Positions 1-11,249 of a DNA stretch of 64,000 bases are shown here, piece by piece. Both the position numbers and the translations under genes were made by a program. The stretch is taken from assembly GCA_037127315.1 (NCBI GenBank), contig JBBBDQ010001918.1:5876501-5940500 (forward strand), given 5' to 3'. The stretch comes from Ascarosepion bandense (taxonomy: Eukaryota; Mollusca; Cephalopoda; Sepiida; Sepiidae). The notes below the pieces were generated by a model. It made no database searches. It was not told the DNA's origin and worked only from the letters and a program-made list of their open reading frames with translations. Position 1 is the first letter of the stretch. Each line of letters starts with the position of its first letter.

Positions 1-887
1 TCTTATATTTAACAGTATATGTTTAGCGAATTATATATATATATATATATATTGATACATGTTTCATTTAATAATATAGTCAAGTTTGGTCTATTTATTT
101 TATGTAAATTCTTTACATATTGTCTGATATGCTTAATAGCTTTATCATTAAATGAAGAAAGAAAATCACAATATTGATTCATAATTTTTATAATCCATTT
201 TATGCTTTCAGCTTACATAAGCCATGTTCAACGATATCAAATTATATTATATATTATAACCACGGACAAACGATAAGGACAAACTATTTTTTATTTACGT
301 GGAAGATTTCCAAGCAACAACAAACTCGTGCATATAAGTCGCTGAAAGTGAATATCGCCGTTTTCGAAGATTAATATTATGAATGTTTTTTTTTTTATTT
401 ACGTGTAACAATGTAAATGATATAATGTAGTGGTACGTGTTTTGTACCGAACACGGTAAGCATGTTTTTAACGTGTTCGTATTGATGCTATTGAATGTTG
501 GGGTTTTTGTTTTTATTAATAAGGACTCCATTATTTTTAGGGTTTTTTTGCATATTAATTTATGATCTGATACTTGTGTTGTCAACAAGTAGGTTCCTGA
601 TAGAGTTTGGTAGGTCTCCGTGTGTGTTTAAATGAGATCGAATTGAGGTAGATGTAGCGTGAGTCTTCGAGTCTGTTTCGTAGTGTCATTGCCGATATAA
701 TTCTATGAAATTAGGATCAAGAACGCAGTTCTTCAACGGACGTATAAATTCGTAAATAATATTGGTTCTTTGTAATTTGAGTCACGTGGGTGAATTGTTG
801 TTTTTGATGGTGGGTAAGTCGTTTTAAACTTAGTATAAAAGATGATTAATTTTTTTTTCTTTTTGGTAACTTAGAATGTTATAATTC
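1..887. other. AT-rich intergenic DNA, no gene seen
   Basis: AT-rich sequence with a short (TA)n run near 33-52 and T homopolymers. The short open frames here (66 and 97 codons) are low-complexity and match no family I recognise. Confidence 0.6.
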
Positions 888-1005
888 TTCTTCTTCTTCT
901 TCTTCTTCTTCTTCTTCTTCTTCTTCTTCTATGTGCCCTGATCTTTCAGTATTTAGGTAATCATAGCTTTCCACGTCTCCTTATCCCTGGTGACAGAGTC
1001 AGAAT
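888..1005 (-). mobile_element. 3' end fragment of the RTE-type LINE with expanded (TTC)n tail
   Basis: A (TTC)n run at 888-931 is followed by CTATGTGCCCTGATC and a TCCCTGGTG motif. These are the reverse complement of the 3' end of the intact LINE at 6934-9928, which ends in (GAA)n. The tail trinucleotide has expanded to about 14 units here. Only about 75 bp of LINE sequence is retained. Confidence 0.75.
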
Positions 1006-1670
1006 AACACTTAATAAGTCATTGCTTTGCATAAACAGTATTTTTTCCCATCAGAAAACAATACTTTTTCAACACACGAAATGCAGATTTTTTCCATTGT
1101 TTTGAAATGTTGCAACAGAAGCTTCACTTAAATAAATGTGATTTGTAAACTAATAATCCGATTGAACCCAAATTTTGTCACGTTCCATTTGAAGATTAGT
1201 ACTTCATAAAAATCATATGGGTATTTTTTTATTCGTGGTGTCATTTATATATCAGGCCCGGGACTTATTGAATGATGTGTTACATATCTATTCATATGAA
1301 TCTATCGAAAATATCTTGTCGGCATTAAATATCACCATTTCGATTGATACGCCCTAAGACAAACCAAACCAAATTAAATACCGATGGATGAATGAGATAC
1401 GAGCAACGTTTCGTCTTTGGGTAAAGGGTCTCAGAAACTTTGCTCTTCTCAGCTAAACTTTGGCCTTTCATACACCTGTCCAGTTGATATTATGAATTAG
1501 CTATTATTTCCTGTTTAATTTTAAAATTGGTTTCTTAGCGATTTTAATTAAAATACATAGGTACATCAATTAGTCGGCGGCCCAAATACGAACAAAACGG
1601 TAAAATAAATCTTCATTTCTTGGAAGATACTTCATAATCTGTTGGGAATATTGATCTCATATATCCTACA
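1006..1670. other. No recognisable feature
   Basis: AT-rich unique-looking sequence without a sustained reading frame or recognised repeat. Confidence 0.5.
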
Positions 1671-2190
1671 CTAGCAGTGTCGCCCGGCGTTGCTCGGGTG
1701 TAATGAAAGCTTTAAAACTAATCCATGGTCCTTGAGCTCAGAATCAGCCTAAAGAATATTTGTGTGAAGTTTGGTGAGGATCGGATAAAAAATTGTGGAT
1801 TTGTATAAAGGACATACAGACAAATAAACAGACACACACACAAACATCTTTCCTTTTATATATATATATATATATATATTATCGACTTTTTACACTATTG
1901 TAAGAACTGCAACCTTGAAATTTCTGAATATCGTTTTTTATGTCTTTGTCTATGAGTGTATCAAATTTGATTAAAATCGGATCACTACTTCTATAACCCG
2001 ATTTTCTCGATTATCGATTTTCGATATTTACACAAAATCTAGCTAAGAACACTCGCAGACGCTTATAGTACAACTGTGTAAATTGCCAAGAAAATCGGTT
2101 CAGCCGTTTCGAAGTCTATAGGTAACGGACACACACACACACAGACACATACACAGACAAAGTTCCATTTATAAATAAGCTTAGATTATA
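1671..2190 (+). mobile_element. Dispersed repeat, 'GCTCGGGTGTAA' family, copy 1
   Basis: Begins CTAGCAGTGTCGCCCGGCG and ends near AAGTTCCATTTATAAATAAG. In between lie a (TA)n block (1857-1880), the block AAAATCGGTTCAGCCGTTTC and a short (CA)n after GGTAACGGA. Four more copies lie at 4141, 25631, 29391 and 44912. The 'ATCGGTTCAGCCGTTT' block resembles non-coding segments common in invertebrate retroelements. I cannot assign the family, and no protein is encoded. Confidence 0.7.
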
Positions 2191-2760
2191 TAGTGAAAGT
2201 TTCAGATCAAATTCATTTATGAATATTAATCGCGAAAAACGTACCTTATACAGTGAACGATTGGGATCGAATTCTGTAATAATATTAAATAAGTTTAACA
2301 TTGGCAAGGGAAAATTTCAGATCAAAATTCAGTTCAGAATATTAATTGCGTAGAAAATGCATTATACAGTGAAAGCTTAAGATCCAATTCTGCAATGCAT
2401 ATTAAATAGGTAATTCGTACATTATACAGTGTAAATTTCAAATCAAAGTCAGTCATGAATATTAATCATGTATAACGTACATTATACAGTGTAAGCTTCA
2501 GAACCAATGCTATAATAAATGTTAAACAATTGATTAGGACAATATACAGTGAAAGATTCCATTCAAGTTTCAAATACATATTAGGTAGAGTGCGCATTAT
2601 ACAATGATAGTTTCAGATCAAATGCTGTTGTAAGTATTTAGCACATAATTTGTGCATTATATTGTGAAAACTTCAGATCAAATTAGGTTATGAATATTTC
2701 TCACATTATTCGCGCTTTGGATAGTGAAGGTTTCAGGTCAAACCTTATTATACTATGTAT
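2187..2760. repeat. Degenerate ~60-bp tandem repeat, about 9-10 copies
   Basis: The block CATTATACAGTG recurs at about 2360, 2420, 2480, 2540, 2595, 2655 and 2715, followed by a TTCAGATCAAAT-like block and an AATATTAAT block. Spacing is 55-62 bp. Divergence between copies is high, so the array is old. Confidence 0.8.
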
Positions 2761-2769
2761 TTACTAGAA

Positions 2770-3420
2770 TTCTCCAGTTAGTTGATGTTTTCCTCTATCC
2801 CTCTTACCTTCAACCTTTCTTGTGAGTATTAAATTTTCCAAAACCTCTTTCTACATTATGCACCCTAGAAATTTCAACTGTCCCTAATATTAAGTATAAA
2901 TATACTTTTTTCACATTTTCTCGGAAACTTCCATGTTGTTCACGTGTTTAGTCTTTGGTATTCTCAGCGCCCTTCTCTAGAACCACATTTCTGTTGCTTC
3001 AAGTTTTTTCTTTCAGCATTCACTGTCATATAGAAAGATTGATATTACAAAGCAGTTCAGTACTCTTTTCTTTGTTTCTATTACTTCAAGTCTCTTCTTC
3101 ATCTGTGAAGAGATTGTCCAGCATTCACTATTACATAGGAGGACTGATATTAAGTAACAGTTCAATGCACTTTTTTTGTTGTTTTTTCTGACGAATTGTT
3201 TCTGATTTATAATAGTTTGATTAGTTTTTTGCTATCTCAAAGTACATTTGTATTTCAGGATCGACGTTCTCTGTTCAAAAGCTTCTCAGATATTCAAAGT
3301 CTTTTGTTTGCTTGATTGTGGGATGTCCAATTTTTAATTTGCATGTTAAGCTGTTCTTTTTATGAACGACGGTTCATTCTGAAAACTGATATTTAGCCTT
3401 CTCGCTTGTCTTCACTAACT
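2770..3420 (-). mobile_element. Degenerate RTE-type LINE fragment with internal duplication
   Basis: The minus strand matches the C-terminal coding end of the LINE at 6934-9915: the segments specifying WFYRRML, LEATE and SVLQY are recognisable with frameshifts. The segment around 'CAGCATTCACTGTCATATAG' occurs twice (about 3015 and 3120), a duplication of roughly 110 bp. Confidence 0.7.
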
Positions 3421-4090
3421 TGGTCCTGGATATGACGGTAAACTGCATCCAGCAGCAATGCCTCTAATTGGAAGGTTGTGAACTATCTGTTAATTGCTGC
3501 TCTTCCCAGGTCCACTCTGACACGGAGTGGTAGCACCTGTTAGGCTCCCAGCTATGGGCAAATAGTTACCCTCCCAAACTGAGGTCAGAACACTATGAAA
3601 ATATAAAAATACACTTTTATAGAAATATATACATTTTTGAAAGAAAAATATTACCAATAATACATTTTTGAAGAAAAAAAGTATTCTCAGCAAAACATTT
3701 TTGAATACAAATCAAGAAGTATAAAAATACACTTCTAAAGAAATATATACATAAAAATAGACTTTTATAGAAAAATATACGTTTTTGAAGGAAAAATATT
3801 ACTAAAAATACATTTTTGAAGTTATTGCCATAACACACTTTTGAAGGAAAAAAGATATTTTCAGCAATACATTTTTTAATACAAAAGTAGAAGACATTTT
3901 TAGTTTTCTAAAATAAAGAATAAAAACAAAAAAAATTCATTAAATCGAACAAAATGTACTTTTTCACTATAACCGAACATTATAAAAAACAAAAAATGAA
4001 TACCTTAAAACTCCCGCCTTTTTTGGCATTAAATAACCTACAGAAGTTGATATGCCGTTAAACGAAACTCAAACAAAACAAACCTTCACT
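3421..4090. repeat. Unclassified dispersed repeat with A/T-rich subrepeats
   Basis: Subrepeats of the type 'ACATTTTTGAAGGAAAAA' occupy 3600-3900. The segment ends with 'CATTAAATAACCTACAGAAG' and GATATGCCGTTAAAC. The same ending occurs at 12040-12085 and 43460-43525, so this is a dispersed family. No coding capacity is seen. Confidence 0.55.
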
Positions 4091-4140
4091 ATCTCCTGTA
4101 AAAATTCTTGCAGTTCTTTTCTGTGTCTGTTATCAGCACT

Positions 4141-4167
4141 GTCTCATCTAAACTTATTTATAAATGG

Positions 4168-4232
<65 letters not shown>

Positions 4233-4690
4233 TGTATACGTTACCTATAGACTCCGTAATGGCTGAAACAATTTTCTTGAAAATTTACACAGTTGTACTA
4301 TAAGCGTCTGCAAGTGTTCTTAGCTGTGTTTTGTATCAAGGTACCGCCGAGAAATATCGATAATCGAAAAAATCGGGTTATAGAAGGCGTGGTCCGATTT
4401 TAATAAAATTTGATACACTCATAGAAAAAGACATAAGAAACGATATTCAGAAGTTTCAAGGTTGCAGTTCTTATAATAGTGCAGAAAATTTGATATCGAT
4501 ACCAGGAAACCAAAATTTGATTTACATCCATTCATTTTTCTTTCAGTCTACGGTTTCGCTTTAACTGGAAACAAGTATTGCTTTTTAGTCTTTCATGCCA
4601 ACGTCCAAAGAGTCTGAGCTCCAGGACCATGGATTAGTTTTAAAGCTTTCATTGCACCCGAGCAACGCCGGGCTATACTGCTAGTCTGTA
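4141..4690 (-). mobile_element. Dispersed repeat, 'GCTCGGGTGTAA' family, copy 2
   Basis: Reverse-complement copy of 1671-2190. It starts at ACTTATTTATAAATGGAAC and ends with CCCGAGCAACGCCGGGC next to CTGCTAGT. Its internal (CA)n has grown to a long (TG)n block. Confidence 0.75.
4171..4236. repeat. (TG)n microsatellite inside dispersed repeat copy 2
   Basis: About 30 TG dinucleotides, at the position that holds a short (CA)n in copy 1. Confidence 0.95.
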
Positions 4691-5270
4691 TATATTACGT
4701 TCTTAAGATTGAGGCAGTCAATGATGAACTCTGGCTGGACAGGTAATTCTCTTCAGATGGGTAAATATCTAGCCACCGCTTTCCGTTCTTGCAAATTTAC
4801 AGAGACAAAAAACAGACAGATGTCTTTTGAAAGTTGATGCGAAAGTGTGGTGTCAAAACTATTTTTAAAAATCCCTGTGAGTTTTTCCTTTTTTTTTTTT
4901 TCATTGTGCATCATGGCGAATTGTATTAGCGCAAAATCAAGGCTCCAGCAGCTGGGCCGTCCAGAAACCAAGCTAATAGAAACTTGAAACTGCACGCGGC
5001 TCGTAACAACTGTAAGGAACATTTGCAGCAGGGTGTCATATTTGGAATAATATCTTAGTTGCCTGAACGTTTCCCATCGGCTGCCCAATGGAAAGTTCCG
5101 CTTCAGTAGTCCGTCAGCATTTGACGTTTGCACTAAGATGATTCGACGAGATAACCGATGTGTCTCAAATCTCTGTTCACGCGACACGCTTAAAATTATC
5201 GCCTCAATGTTTTATTTCATTTACAATTTCTTCGATTCTCTATTAGTTTCTCACACTTATTATATTTTAC
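4691..5270. other. No supported gene; contains an unrecognised 144-codon minus-strand frame
   Basis: An open minus-strand frame at 4753-5187 has more mixed composition than its neighbours, but shows no domain, signal peptide or motif I recognise. A lysine run in it comes from a homopolymer (4890-4901). I treat it as chance. Confidence 0.4.
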
Positions 5271-5273
5271 AAT

Positions 5274-5575
5274 TCAGTCAGTTAAGTGCCATACGTGATA
5301 AACGCTTAGGCGATCATGTCTCGAAAGAGACATGACTGACTGGGCAGAAGATTATCCCGCAGTAGGTTGCCATTGCTTTCTGTGGTATACTAGCTGCCAG
5401 CCAAGGCTATAGAACCCAATCTGTCCTGTTATTTAACCCATAACTGGAGAGAAGAGACAGATTAATACCTTTCCCAAGGTGTATTTGCGCGTAAGTGAAT
5501 GCAAGGAATTTAGCTGGAATTCGAACTCGGCTCCCCGATTCCTCGTTCCGAGTTGATATCCACTGCACCACAATC
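5274..5575 (-). mobile_element. tRNA-derived SINE, copy 1
   Basis: The minus strand starts with a tRNA-like head: A-box-like TGGTGCAGTGGAT and B-box-like GAGTTCGAATTCC near 5510-5525. It continues through a conserved body to CAGTCAGTTAAGTGCCATAC at its 3' end. The 3' end holds an 8-bp hairpin, CATGTCTC/GAGACATG. About 300 bp, essentially full length. Confidence 0.85.
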
Positions 5576-5695
5576 CTAATTAAAAAAAAAAAACTTTCAT
5601 AAAGGGGAAGCAAAAATGGTTGTTAACAGTTTTAAATTTTATGCTCAACATGTCCTGTAATATAAAAATTATTACATTTAAAGCAATATATATAT

Positions 5696-5699
<4 letters not shown>

Positions 5700-5774
<75 letters not shown>
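5700..5774. repeat. (TA)n(TG)n compound microsatellite
   Basis: About 13 TA units followed by about 24 TG units. Confidence 0.95.
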
Positions 5775-5776
<2 letters not shown>

Positions 5777-5786
5777 CTTCTTGGAT

Positions 5787-5917
5787 GAGGTAATATTTAC
5801 AATGGTTACATTATATGGACTATTGTCCTCATCTTTGCTGACTTATTTACGACATTTCGGCCGTTGTACGTAACAACCTTTTTCATGTGCTAGGAATTTG
5901 AACCGACCCTTTTATAA

Positions 5918-5935
<18 letters not shown>
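5787..5935 (-). mobile_element. Penelope-like terminus, minus strand
   Basis: Read on the minus strand this matches 44440-44600: both have GGTTCGGTTCAAA or a close variant, then a GAAGAAGG-like block, CGTACAACG, CCGAAATGTCGT and a downstream GTAAATATTACCTCATC-like block. The CTGAAGA-stem-CGAAA layout is the one seen at other PLE ends here. It abuts (TA)n on one side and (TG)n on the other. Family assignment is inferred. Confidence 0.5.

Positions 5936-5971
<36 letters not shown>
5920..5971. repeat. (TA)n microsatellite
   Basis: About 26 uninterrupted TA units, directly preceding the LTR-like unit. Confidence 0.95.
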
Positions 5972-5977
<6 letters not shown>

Positions 5978-6362
5978 GGGGTCTCCCCATATATAAGAAT
6001 GGACTCGACTGAGTGTACATATAATCTTGCCATAGAGAGAACAGGGATCTCAGTTGTAGTTGCAGTGGAGAGTAATCGTAGAGATCCGTTACAGTTATCG
6101 AAGAGTTCCAACAGATACCGTAGTTACTCAGAACCCAAACTCGCTCTGAGTTCCACTCAGCTAGAATAAGTTACACGGACATACTATATTCCAACGATTT
6201 CACTTCAAAACTTTTATATATTTATTTCTACTAATAGTATTCCTGAATTAACTAACGCGAGTTTCAGTTTGTATATTACGTTCAATATAATCTACTTTTC
6301 TATCTGCATATCTGTTTTCGTTGTTCATTATTTTGGCGGTTCCTCATCGGGAATCCCCAACA
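5972..6362 (+). mobile_element. Solo-LTR-like unit (391 bp)
   Basis: Starts TGTTGTGGGG and ends CCCCAACA: canonical TG...CA ends with an inverted terminal match. A TATA-like CCATATATAAGAATGG lies near 5988-6003. The sequence TTGACGACGATGAC follows the right end directly, as a tRNA primer-binding site would. A similar TTGACGACGACGATCA follows the LTR-like unit at 39717-39982. No gag or pol is seen downstream, so it is a decayed element or solo LTR plus stub. A Metaviridae (Gypsy) origin is my inference. Confidence 0.6.
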
Positions 6363-6480
6363 AATTGACGACGATGACTGGTACTCACGTACACGTATAC
6401 CCCGAATCGCCACAACGAGATCGCTTCGAAGATTTCGAACACAAGTCGCCACAATAACTTGGCGATGGAAGATTTAAACT
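6363..6480 (+). other. Putative LTR-element leader stub
   Basis: Holds the primer-binding-like TTGACGACGATGAC and, further on, AACTTGGCGATGG. A related AACTTGGCGACGATG occurs at 40224. No gag-like frame follows. Confidence 0.4.
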
Positions 6481-6890
6481 TACGTATACCACACAACAAC
6501 AGAACTCATACAGAAAAACGTAAAGCTATCGTGCCACACAAGTCGACAACAAACAATATGGCGACACTGTCGCAGATAATTTGCTGGCATTACAACTTTT
6601 GAACAAAACGAGATAGAATGAAAAACTGTAAAATGCGAATTGAAAGTCAATATTTTTGTCTCCTTCAACAGCTGACGGACCAGCTTAGACATACTAAATT
6701 CCCATCCCCTACATCACTTACATATCACATTCCCCCCAAAATGTCGTTTCCACCATTTATTTTCAGTTCCATATATGACCCGAAGAGGAACGGTTGAACT
6801 CCGAAACATGAGATATTTTTGTGTAGTGATACTATGATTCTATAAACAATTGTAACAACAATTACAATATAAAACGTTACTCTGTATCAA
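6481..6890. other. No gene; contains a PLE-like CCGAAGAGG...CTCCGAAAC motif
   Basis: Near 6780-6812 the sequence CCGAAGAGGAACGG is followed by GAACTCCGAAACATGAG. A GAG/CTC stem lies between the two conserved blocks, as at the PLE-like ends at 34197 and 35880. The rest shows no family I recognise. Confidence 0.4.
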
Positions 6891-6933
6891 GCACTTTTTA
6901 TAAAAGTAAATGCTTGAACAGTGGGTTTAAAAT

Positions 6934-9915
6934 GTGCCACCTGACCGTCATCCGGCGACTGTTAGCACCAACGGCGTAAAGGGGACATTTTACTCCAAAA
7001 TTTGTCCCTCGCCCGGGAAAGAACGACATGAGCAACAGGTGTCGCTGGACCGTTACCCTGCAACTGTGCGCATCAAAGACAAACTCACTATAGGAACATG
7101 GAACGTCAGGACACTGAACTGTGGACAACTAGAGAATGTCAAACAGGAGATGAACAGACTGAATATCAGCATCCTAGGAATATGTGAAACAAGATGGCCT
7201 AATAACGGAGATTTCAGTAGCGACACCCACAGGATAATATATGCAGGAGGAAAAAAACACGAAAAAGGGGTCGCTTTAATACTAAACAAACAAGTGAAGA
7301 GATGTGTACTTGGATACTGGCAACTGTCAGAGAGAGTCCTCTTGGTTAAACTGCGAGGAAGGCCCCTCAATATAGCTATTATAGTAGTTTATGCACCGAC
7401 AACTCAAAGCTCAGAGGACGAAATAGAATCATTCTATTCAATACTGGACAGTGCTAAGGCTCAGTGCAAAAGCCAAGAAGTCAGGATAGTAATGGGGGAC
7501 TTAAATGCAAAGGTAGGGAAAGATAGAGAAGGAGACACGAACGGCAACTTCGGACTAGGAGAGCGCAACGAAAGAGGAGAAAAATGGATCCAATGGTGCT
7601 CAGCCAATGACCAGGTCATTACTAACACCTGGTTCCAAGAACACCCACGACGTTTATGGACATGGAGAAGCCCAGGAGGGGACACGAAGAACCAAATAGA
7701 TTACATAACTATAAACAAGAGATTCAGGAACGCAGTAGTCCAATGCAAAACGTACCCAGGTGCTGACTGCGGAAGTGACCACGTCCCAGTCATCTGCAAA
7801 CTAAAAGTGAAACTCCGAAGACTGAAGAAACCCAGCATAACACCAAGACTGCAATACGACACACTAGAGGATGATCTCACCCTGCAGAAAGAATATAATA
7901 ACAGCGTAAAAAAGAAATATGAAGAACAAATTGGAAAAGGATACTCAAAATGGGAGTCACTAAAAGAAGCAATGGTGACCTCAGCGAACAACATAGCCCC
8001 AAAGGAAATCAGACGAAGAAGAAAAAATGAGTGGATGACCGAAGAGATCCTCCACATGATGCAAAGGAGACAAAAAATAACGCCAAGACACGGAACAGAG
8101 TACAAAAAACTTCACAGGGAGATAAGGAACAAATGCAGACAAGCCAAAGAGGAATGGCTCAACAACAAATGTGCAGAAGTAGAGAGACTGAGCAGGAACA
8201 ACAAAGCAGAAATGCATAAAGAGATAAGAGAACTGACAGGACAAAAAACCTGTTCCTCAACAGGATGCATAAAATCCAAGGAAGGGACAATCATAGTAGA
8301 GAAAGAGGAAATACTCCAGCGATGGGAAGAATACATAAAGGATCTCTTTGGCGACAAGAGAGAACAACCGAGAATACACAAGGAGATGGATGGACCGGAA
8401 ATACTAAAATCCGAAGTGGAAGCGGCAATGGCCAAAATGAACAGAAATAAAGCACCTGGCCCAGATGGCATAGTGATAGAGCTGCTGACAGCCTTAGAAG
8501 AGTATGGCATAGAAAAGATTACCGACATAATAAACGAAATTTATAGCAGCGGAATAATACCAGACGACCTATGCAAATCGATATTTATAGCACTGCCGAA
8601 GAAACCAGGTGCAAACGAGTGTGAACTACACAGAACTATCAGCTTAATGAGTCACATTACAAAACTGATTGTCAGAATCCTGATGAATAGAGCGAGAAGC
8701 AGAATCAGGCCAGAGATAGGACAGGAACAGTGCGGGTTCGTCAAAGACACTGGAACAAGGAACGCCATATTCATGATTAGGATGCTCTCTGAAAGGGCAT
8801 TACAAATGAAGAAAGACTTGTACCTATGCTTCATTGATTACGCGAAAGCATTCGACAAAATACGACACAAAGAATTGATGGAAATGATAGGAAACCTCGA
8901 CATTTTCGGCAAAGATATAAGAATAATCAAGAATCTCTACTGGCAGCAAACGGCCTGCATACGGACAGGTAACGACCTCAGTAGATACACAAAGATAGAA
9001 AAAGGCGTAAGACAAGGCTGTGTCTTTTCACCGGATTTGTTCAACCTATACAGCGAGAATATTTTGAGGACCCTAGATGACACACCAGGATTTATTATTG
9101 GAGGCCACAACCTGAACAACATAAGATACGCGGACGATACAGTACTGATTGCGGACACGGAAAGGAAACTGCAAGATCTCATACAGAAAGTAGCAGTGGA
9201 GAGTGACAAGATGGGACTACAAATAAACTTTAAGAAAACTGAGTGCATGGTCATCAGCAAAAGATACAACCCAAAATGCCAAGTACAGGTGGGGGATAAC
9301 AGAATCAAACAAGTCCAAGAATTTAAGTACCTAGGAAGTGTTCTAACAGGAGATGGAAAGTGCGACACGGAGATCCGAAGGCGAATTGGCATGGCAAAGG
9401 ACGCGTTCCAGAAGATGAGCAAAATACTAACACACAGGAAAATCTCAATAGAAACGAAGAAAAGAGTGCTAGACTGCTACGTGATGTCAGTTCTTCAGTA
9501 CGGCTGTGAATGCTGGACAATATCATCGAAAATGAGGACAAAACTGGAAGCGGCCGAAATGTGGTTCTACAGAAGGATGCTACGGATATCGTGGACTGAG
9601 CATACAAGCAACGACGAAGTGTTAGAAAGAATGGCAACAAAAAGGAAATTGATGCTGAGCATCAGGAAGAGACAACTGAAGTTCCTGGGACATGCAATGA
9701 GGAAGGAAAGCCTGGAGAACCTGATACTGACTGGTCAGATAGAAGGAAGGAGAGACAGAGGAAGGCAGCGGATAACATATTTGCAGGGCCTGATCAGGTG
9801 GATGACGGAACGGGGGTTGCCAGGAGCAACAGGAGCAAACATACTAAGAGCCACAAGGGATAGGGAGACGTGGAGATCCATGATCGCCTACGTCCTGAAG
9901 GGACAGGGCACATAG
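6934..9915 (+). CDS. LINE endonuclease/reverse transcriptase (993 aa)
   Basis: Bifunctional protein for target-primed reverse transcription. The N-terminal apurinic-like endonuclease shows GTWNVRT (residues 54-60), ETRW (85-88), GDLNAKVG (188-195), IDYI (255-258) and SDHVPV (281-286), all typical of the APE fold. The linker (300-480) is basic and charged. The reverse transcriptase shows NKAPGPDG (504-511), a RTISL block (567-571), FIDYAKAFD (633-641), RQGC (693-696) and catalytic YADD (732-735), then the thumb motif FKYLG (797-801). The C-terminal tail (840-993) holds the WFYRRML and FLGH blocks. The layout fits the RTE clade; databases often name such proteins craniofacial-development-protein-2-like. 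No stop or frameshift is seen, so recent activity is plausible. The first ATG is uncertain, because residues 1-50 may be leader. Confidence 0.9.
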   Translation: MPPDRHPATVSTNGVKGTFYSKICPSPGKERHEQQVSLDRYPATVRIKDKLTIGTWNVRTLNCGQLENVKQEMNRLNISILGICETRWPNNGDFSSDTHRIIYAGGKKHEKGVALILNKQVKRCVLGYWQLSERVLLVKLRGRPLNIAIIVVYAPTTQSSEDEIESFYSILDSAKAQCKSQEVRIVMGDLNAKVGKDREGDTNGNFGLGERNERGEKWIQWCSANDQVITNTWFQEHPRRLWTWRSPGGDTKNQIDYITINKRFRNAVVQCKTYPGADCGSDHVPVICKLKVKLRRLKKPSITPRLQYDTLEDDLTLQKEYNNSVKKKYEEQIGKGYSKWESLKEAMVTSANNIAPKEIRRRRKNEWMTEEILHMMQRRQKITPRHGTEYKKLHREIRNKCRQAKEEWLNNKCAEVERLSRNNKAEMHKEIRELTGQKTCSSTGCIKSKEGTIIVEKEEILQRWEEYIKDLFGDKREQPRIHKEMDGPEILKSEVEAAMAKMNRNKAPGPDGIVIELLTALEEYGIEKITDIINEIYSSGIIPDDLCKSIFIALPKKPGANECELHRTISLMSHITKLIVRILMNRARSRIRPEIGQEQCGFVKDTGTRNAIFMIRMLSERALQMKKDLYLCFIDYAKAFDKIRHKELMEMIGNLDIFGKDIRIIKNLYWQQTACIRTGNDLSRYTKIEKGVRQGCVFSPDLFNLYSENILRTLDDTPGFIIGGHNLNNIRYADDTVLIADTERKLQDLIQKVAVESDKMGLQINFKKTECMVISKRYNPKCQVQVGDNRIKQVQEFKYLGSVLTGDGKCDTEIRRRIGMAKDAFQKMSKILTHRKISIETKKRVLDCYVMSVLQYGCECWTISSKMRTKLEAAEMWFYRRMLRISWTEHTSNDEVLERMATKRKLMLSIRKRQLKFLGHAMRKESLENLILTGQIEGRRDRGRQRITYLQGLIRWMTERGLPGATGANILRATRDRETWRSMIAYVLKGQGT

Positions 9916-9928
9916 AAGAAGAAGAAGT
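6934..9928 (+). mobile_element. RTE-type non-LTR retrotransposon, coding region intact, (GAA)n tail
   Basis: A single intact ORF runs to the stop at 9913-9915 and is followed at once by (GAA)n (9916-9928), the 3' tail seen as (TTC)n in minus-strand copies at 888, 24296 and 37288. The 5' boundary cannot be placed. Near the start a block encoding D-R-H/Y-P-A-T-V is duplicated about 105 bp apart, which suggests subrepeats in the leader. I found no clear target-site duplication. Confidence 0.85.
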
Positions 9929-10078
9929 TCTGTCACCTACTTACAATATATATATGGAAAAGTGACAAATCAATAAAAAAGAGAGAATAATAATAAAATA
10001 TATCGAATTAACATCAAATATTAAAAAGATAAAAACAGAGAGCTCAATGGATTTTATCCAGAGCAATATGAATTCAGC

Positions 10079-10362
10079 CAGTCAGTCAGTTAAGTGCCAT
10101 ACGTGACTGCCCAATCAGTCATGTCTCGAAAGATTGGGCAGAAGATTATCCCGCAATAGGTTGCCATTACTTTCTGCGGTAGATTGGTTGCCATCCAAGG
10201 CTATAGAACCCAATCTGTCCTGTTATTTTACCCATAACTGGAGGGAAGAGGCGAATTAATTCATTCCCAAAGGGTATTTGCGCGTAAGTGAATGCAACGA
10301 ATTCAACGGCAATTTGAACCCGGCTCACCAAGTTATCGTTTCGAGTCGATATCCACTGCAAT
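10079..10362 (-). mobile_element. tRNA-derived SINE, copy 2, with rearranged 3' hairpin
   Basis: Same family as 5274-5575. The 3' hairpin region differs: CTGCCCAATC (10107-10116) and GATTGGGCAG (10132-10141) form a perfect 10-bp inverted repeat. It replaces the usual CGCTTGGGCGATC segment. Confidence 0.85.
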
Positions 10363-11154
10363 ATGAAATACAGGGAAGAAAATTCAACACATAATTAAAC
10401 GGTTAAAAATACAGAATTTATTTCGGCAGTTGTAAAAATTACGTTTATATATCTATTACCGCTCTATCCTTAGCTTGATATCGAGCAATGTGGACAAAAT
10501 AAAACCTGTTCTCCAGGTGTAGCCTTTGAATTTTTGCTTTTTATTTTGAGGCATGCAAATATAATTTACAAATTCAACCAACTACAGATCATCCATTTAC
10601 GCTTAGTATTTTCCGTCTGATAAAATACACGATGATCTTGTAACATAAGTATTAATCAATAAACAGCTAATAGAAATATCCTGACAGATGGTTAATCTAG
10701 TGTATCAAGTTACTTTGAGTGAAAGCAGAAGTCGGACGAATTAAGCGATGCCCTGTAGACAAGGCTATCGGCTGTGATGTTTGTGCGGAACTACACGTGT
10801 CACTCGGTTTAGGTTTTATCGCTTATTGAATTATATATGATTACAAAAAGCCGTCTGTTATCTTCTGGGTAGATGATTATGAATAAAGACTGATGGAAAT
10901 GGCCGATTGGGTTGACAGTAAAACGAAGAGTTAGATACATATATAGAGAAAGATGTGAATAGATAAAGGCAGGAATGAATTAACTGGGAATCACACACAA
11001 ACGGACGGAGACAAAGAAAAAAAATGGTAAGAATCAATTACTGTTGATAAATAAATAGATATGGCCAGACAAAAAAAAAATACTTAATGTTTATGAATAA
11101 ATGTACATTTAAAAGAGGGTGAACGACTTAGATACAGAGACTGATATGAGCATT

Positions 11155-11156
<2 letters not shown>
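10363..11156. other. No gene seen
   Basis: Unique-looking AT-rich sequence with no sustained reading frame and no recognised repeat. Confidence 0.5.

Positions 11157-11246
<90 letters not shown>
11157..11246. repeat. (TA)n(TAA)n compound microsatellite
   Basis: About 22 TA units followed by about 15 TAA units. Confidence 0.95.

Positions 11247-11249
<3 letters not shown>

Noticed and set aside
4753..5187. 144-codon minus-strand frame as a host gene
   Set aside because: No recognised domain, a homopolymer lysine run, and no splice or promoter context. Kept only as a note.
7053..9640. Minus-strand frames of 60-161 codons within the LINE
   Set aside because: Shadows of the 993-codon plus-strand ORF; composition is that of antisense codons.
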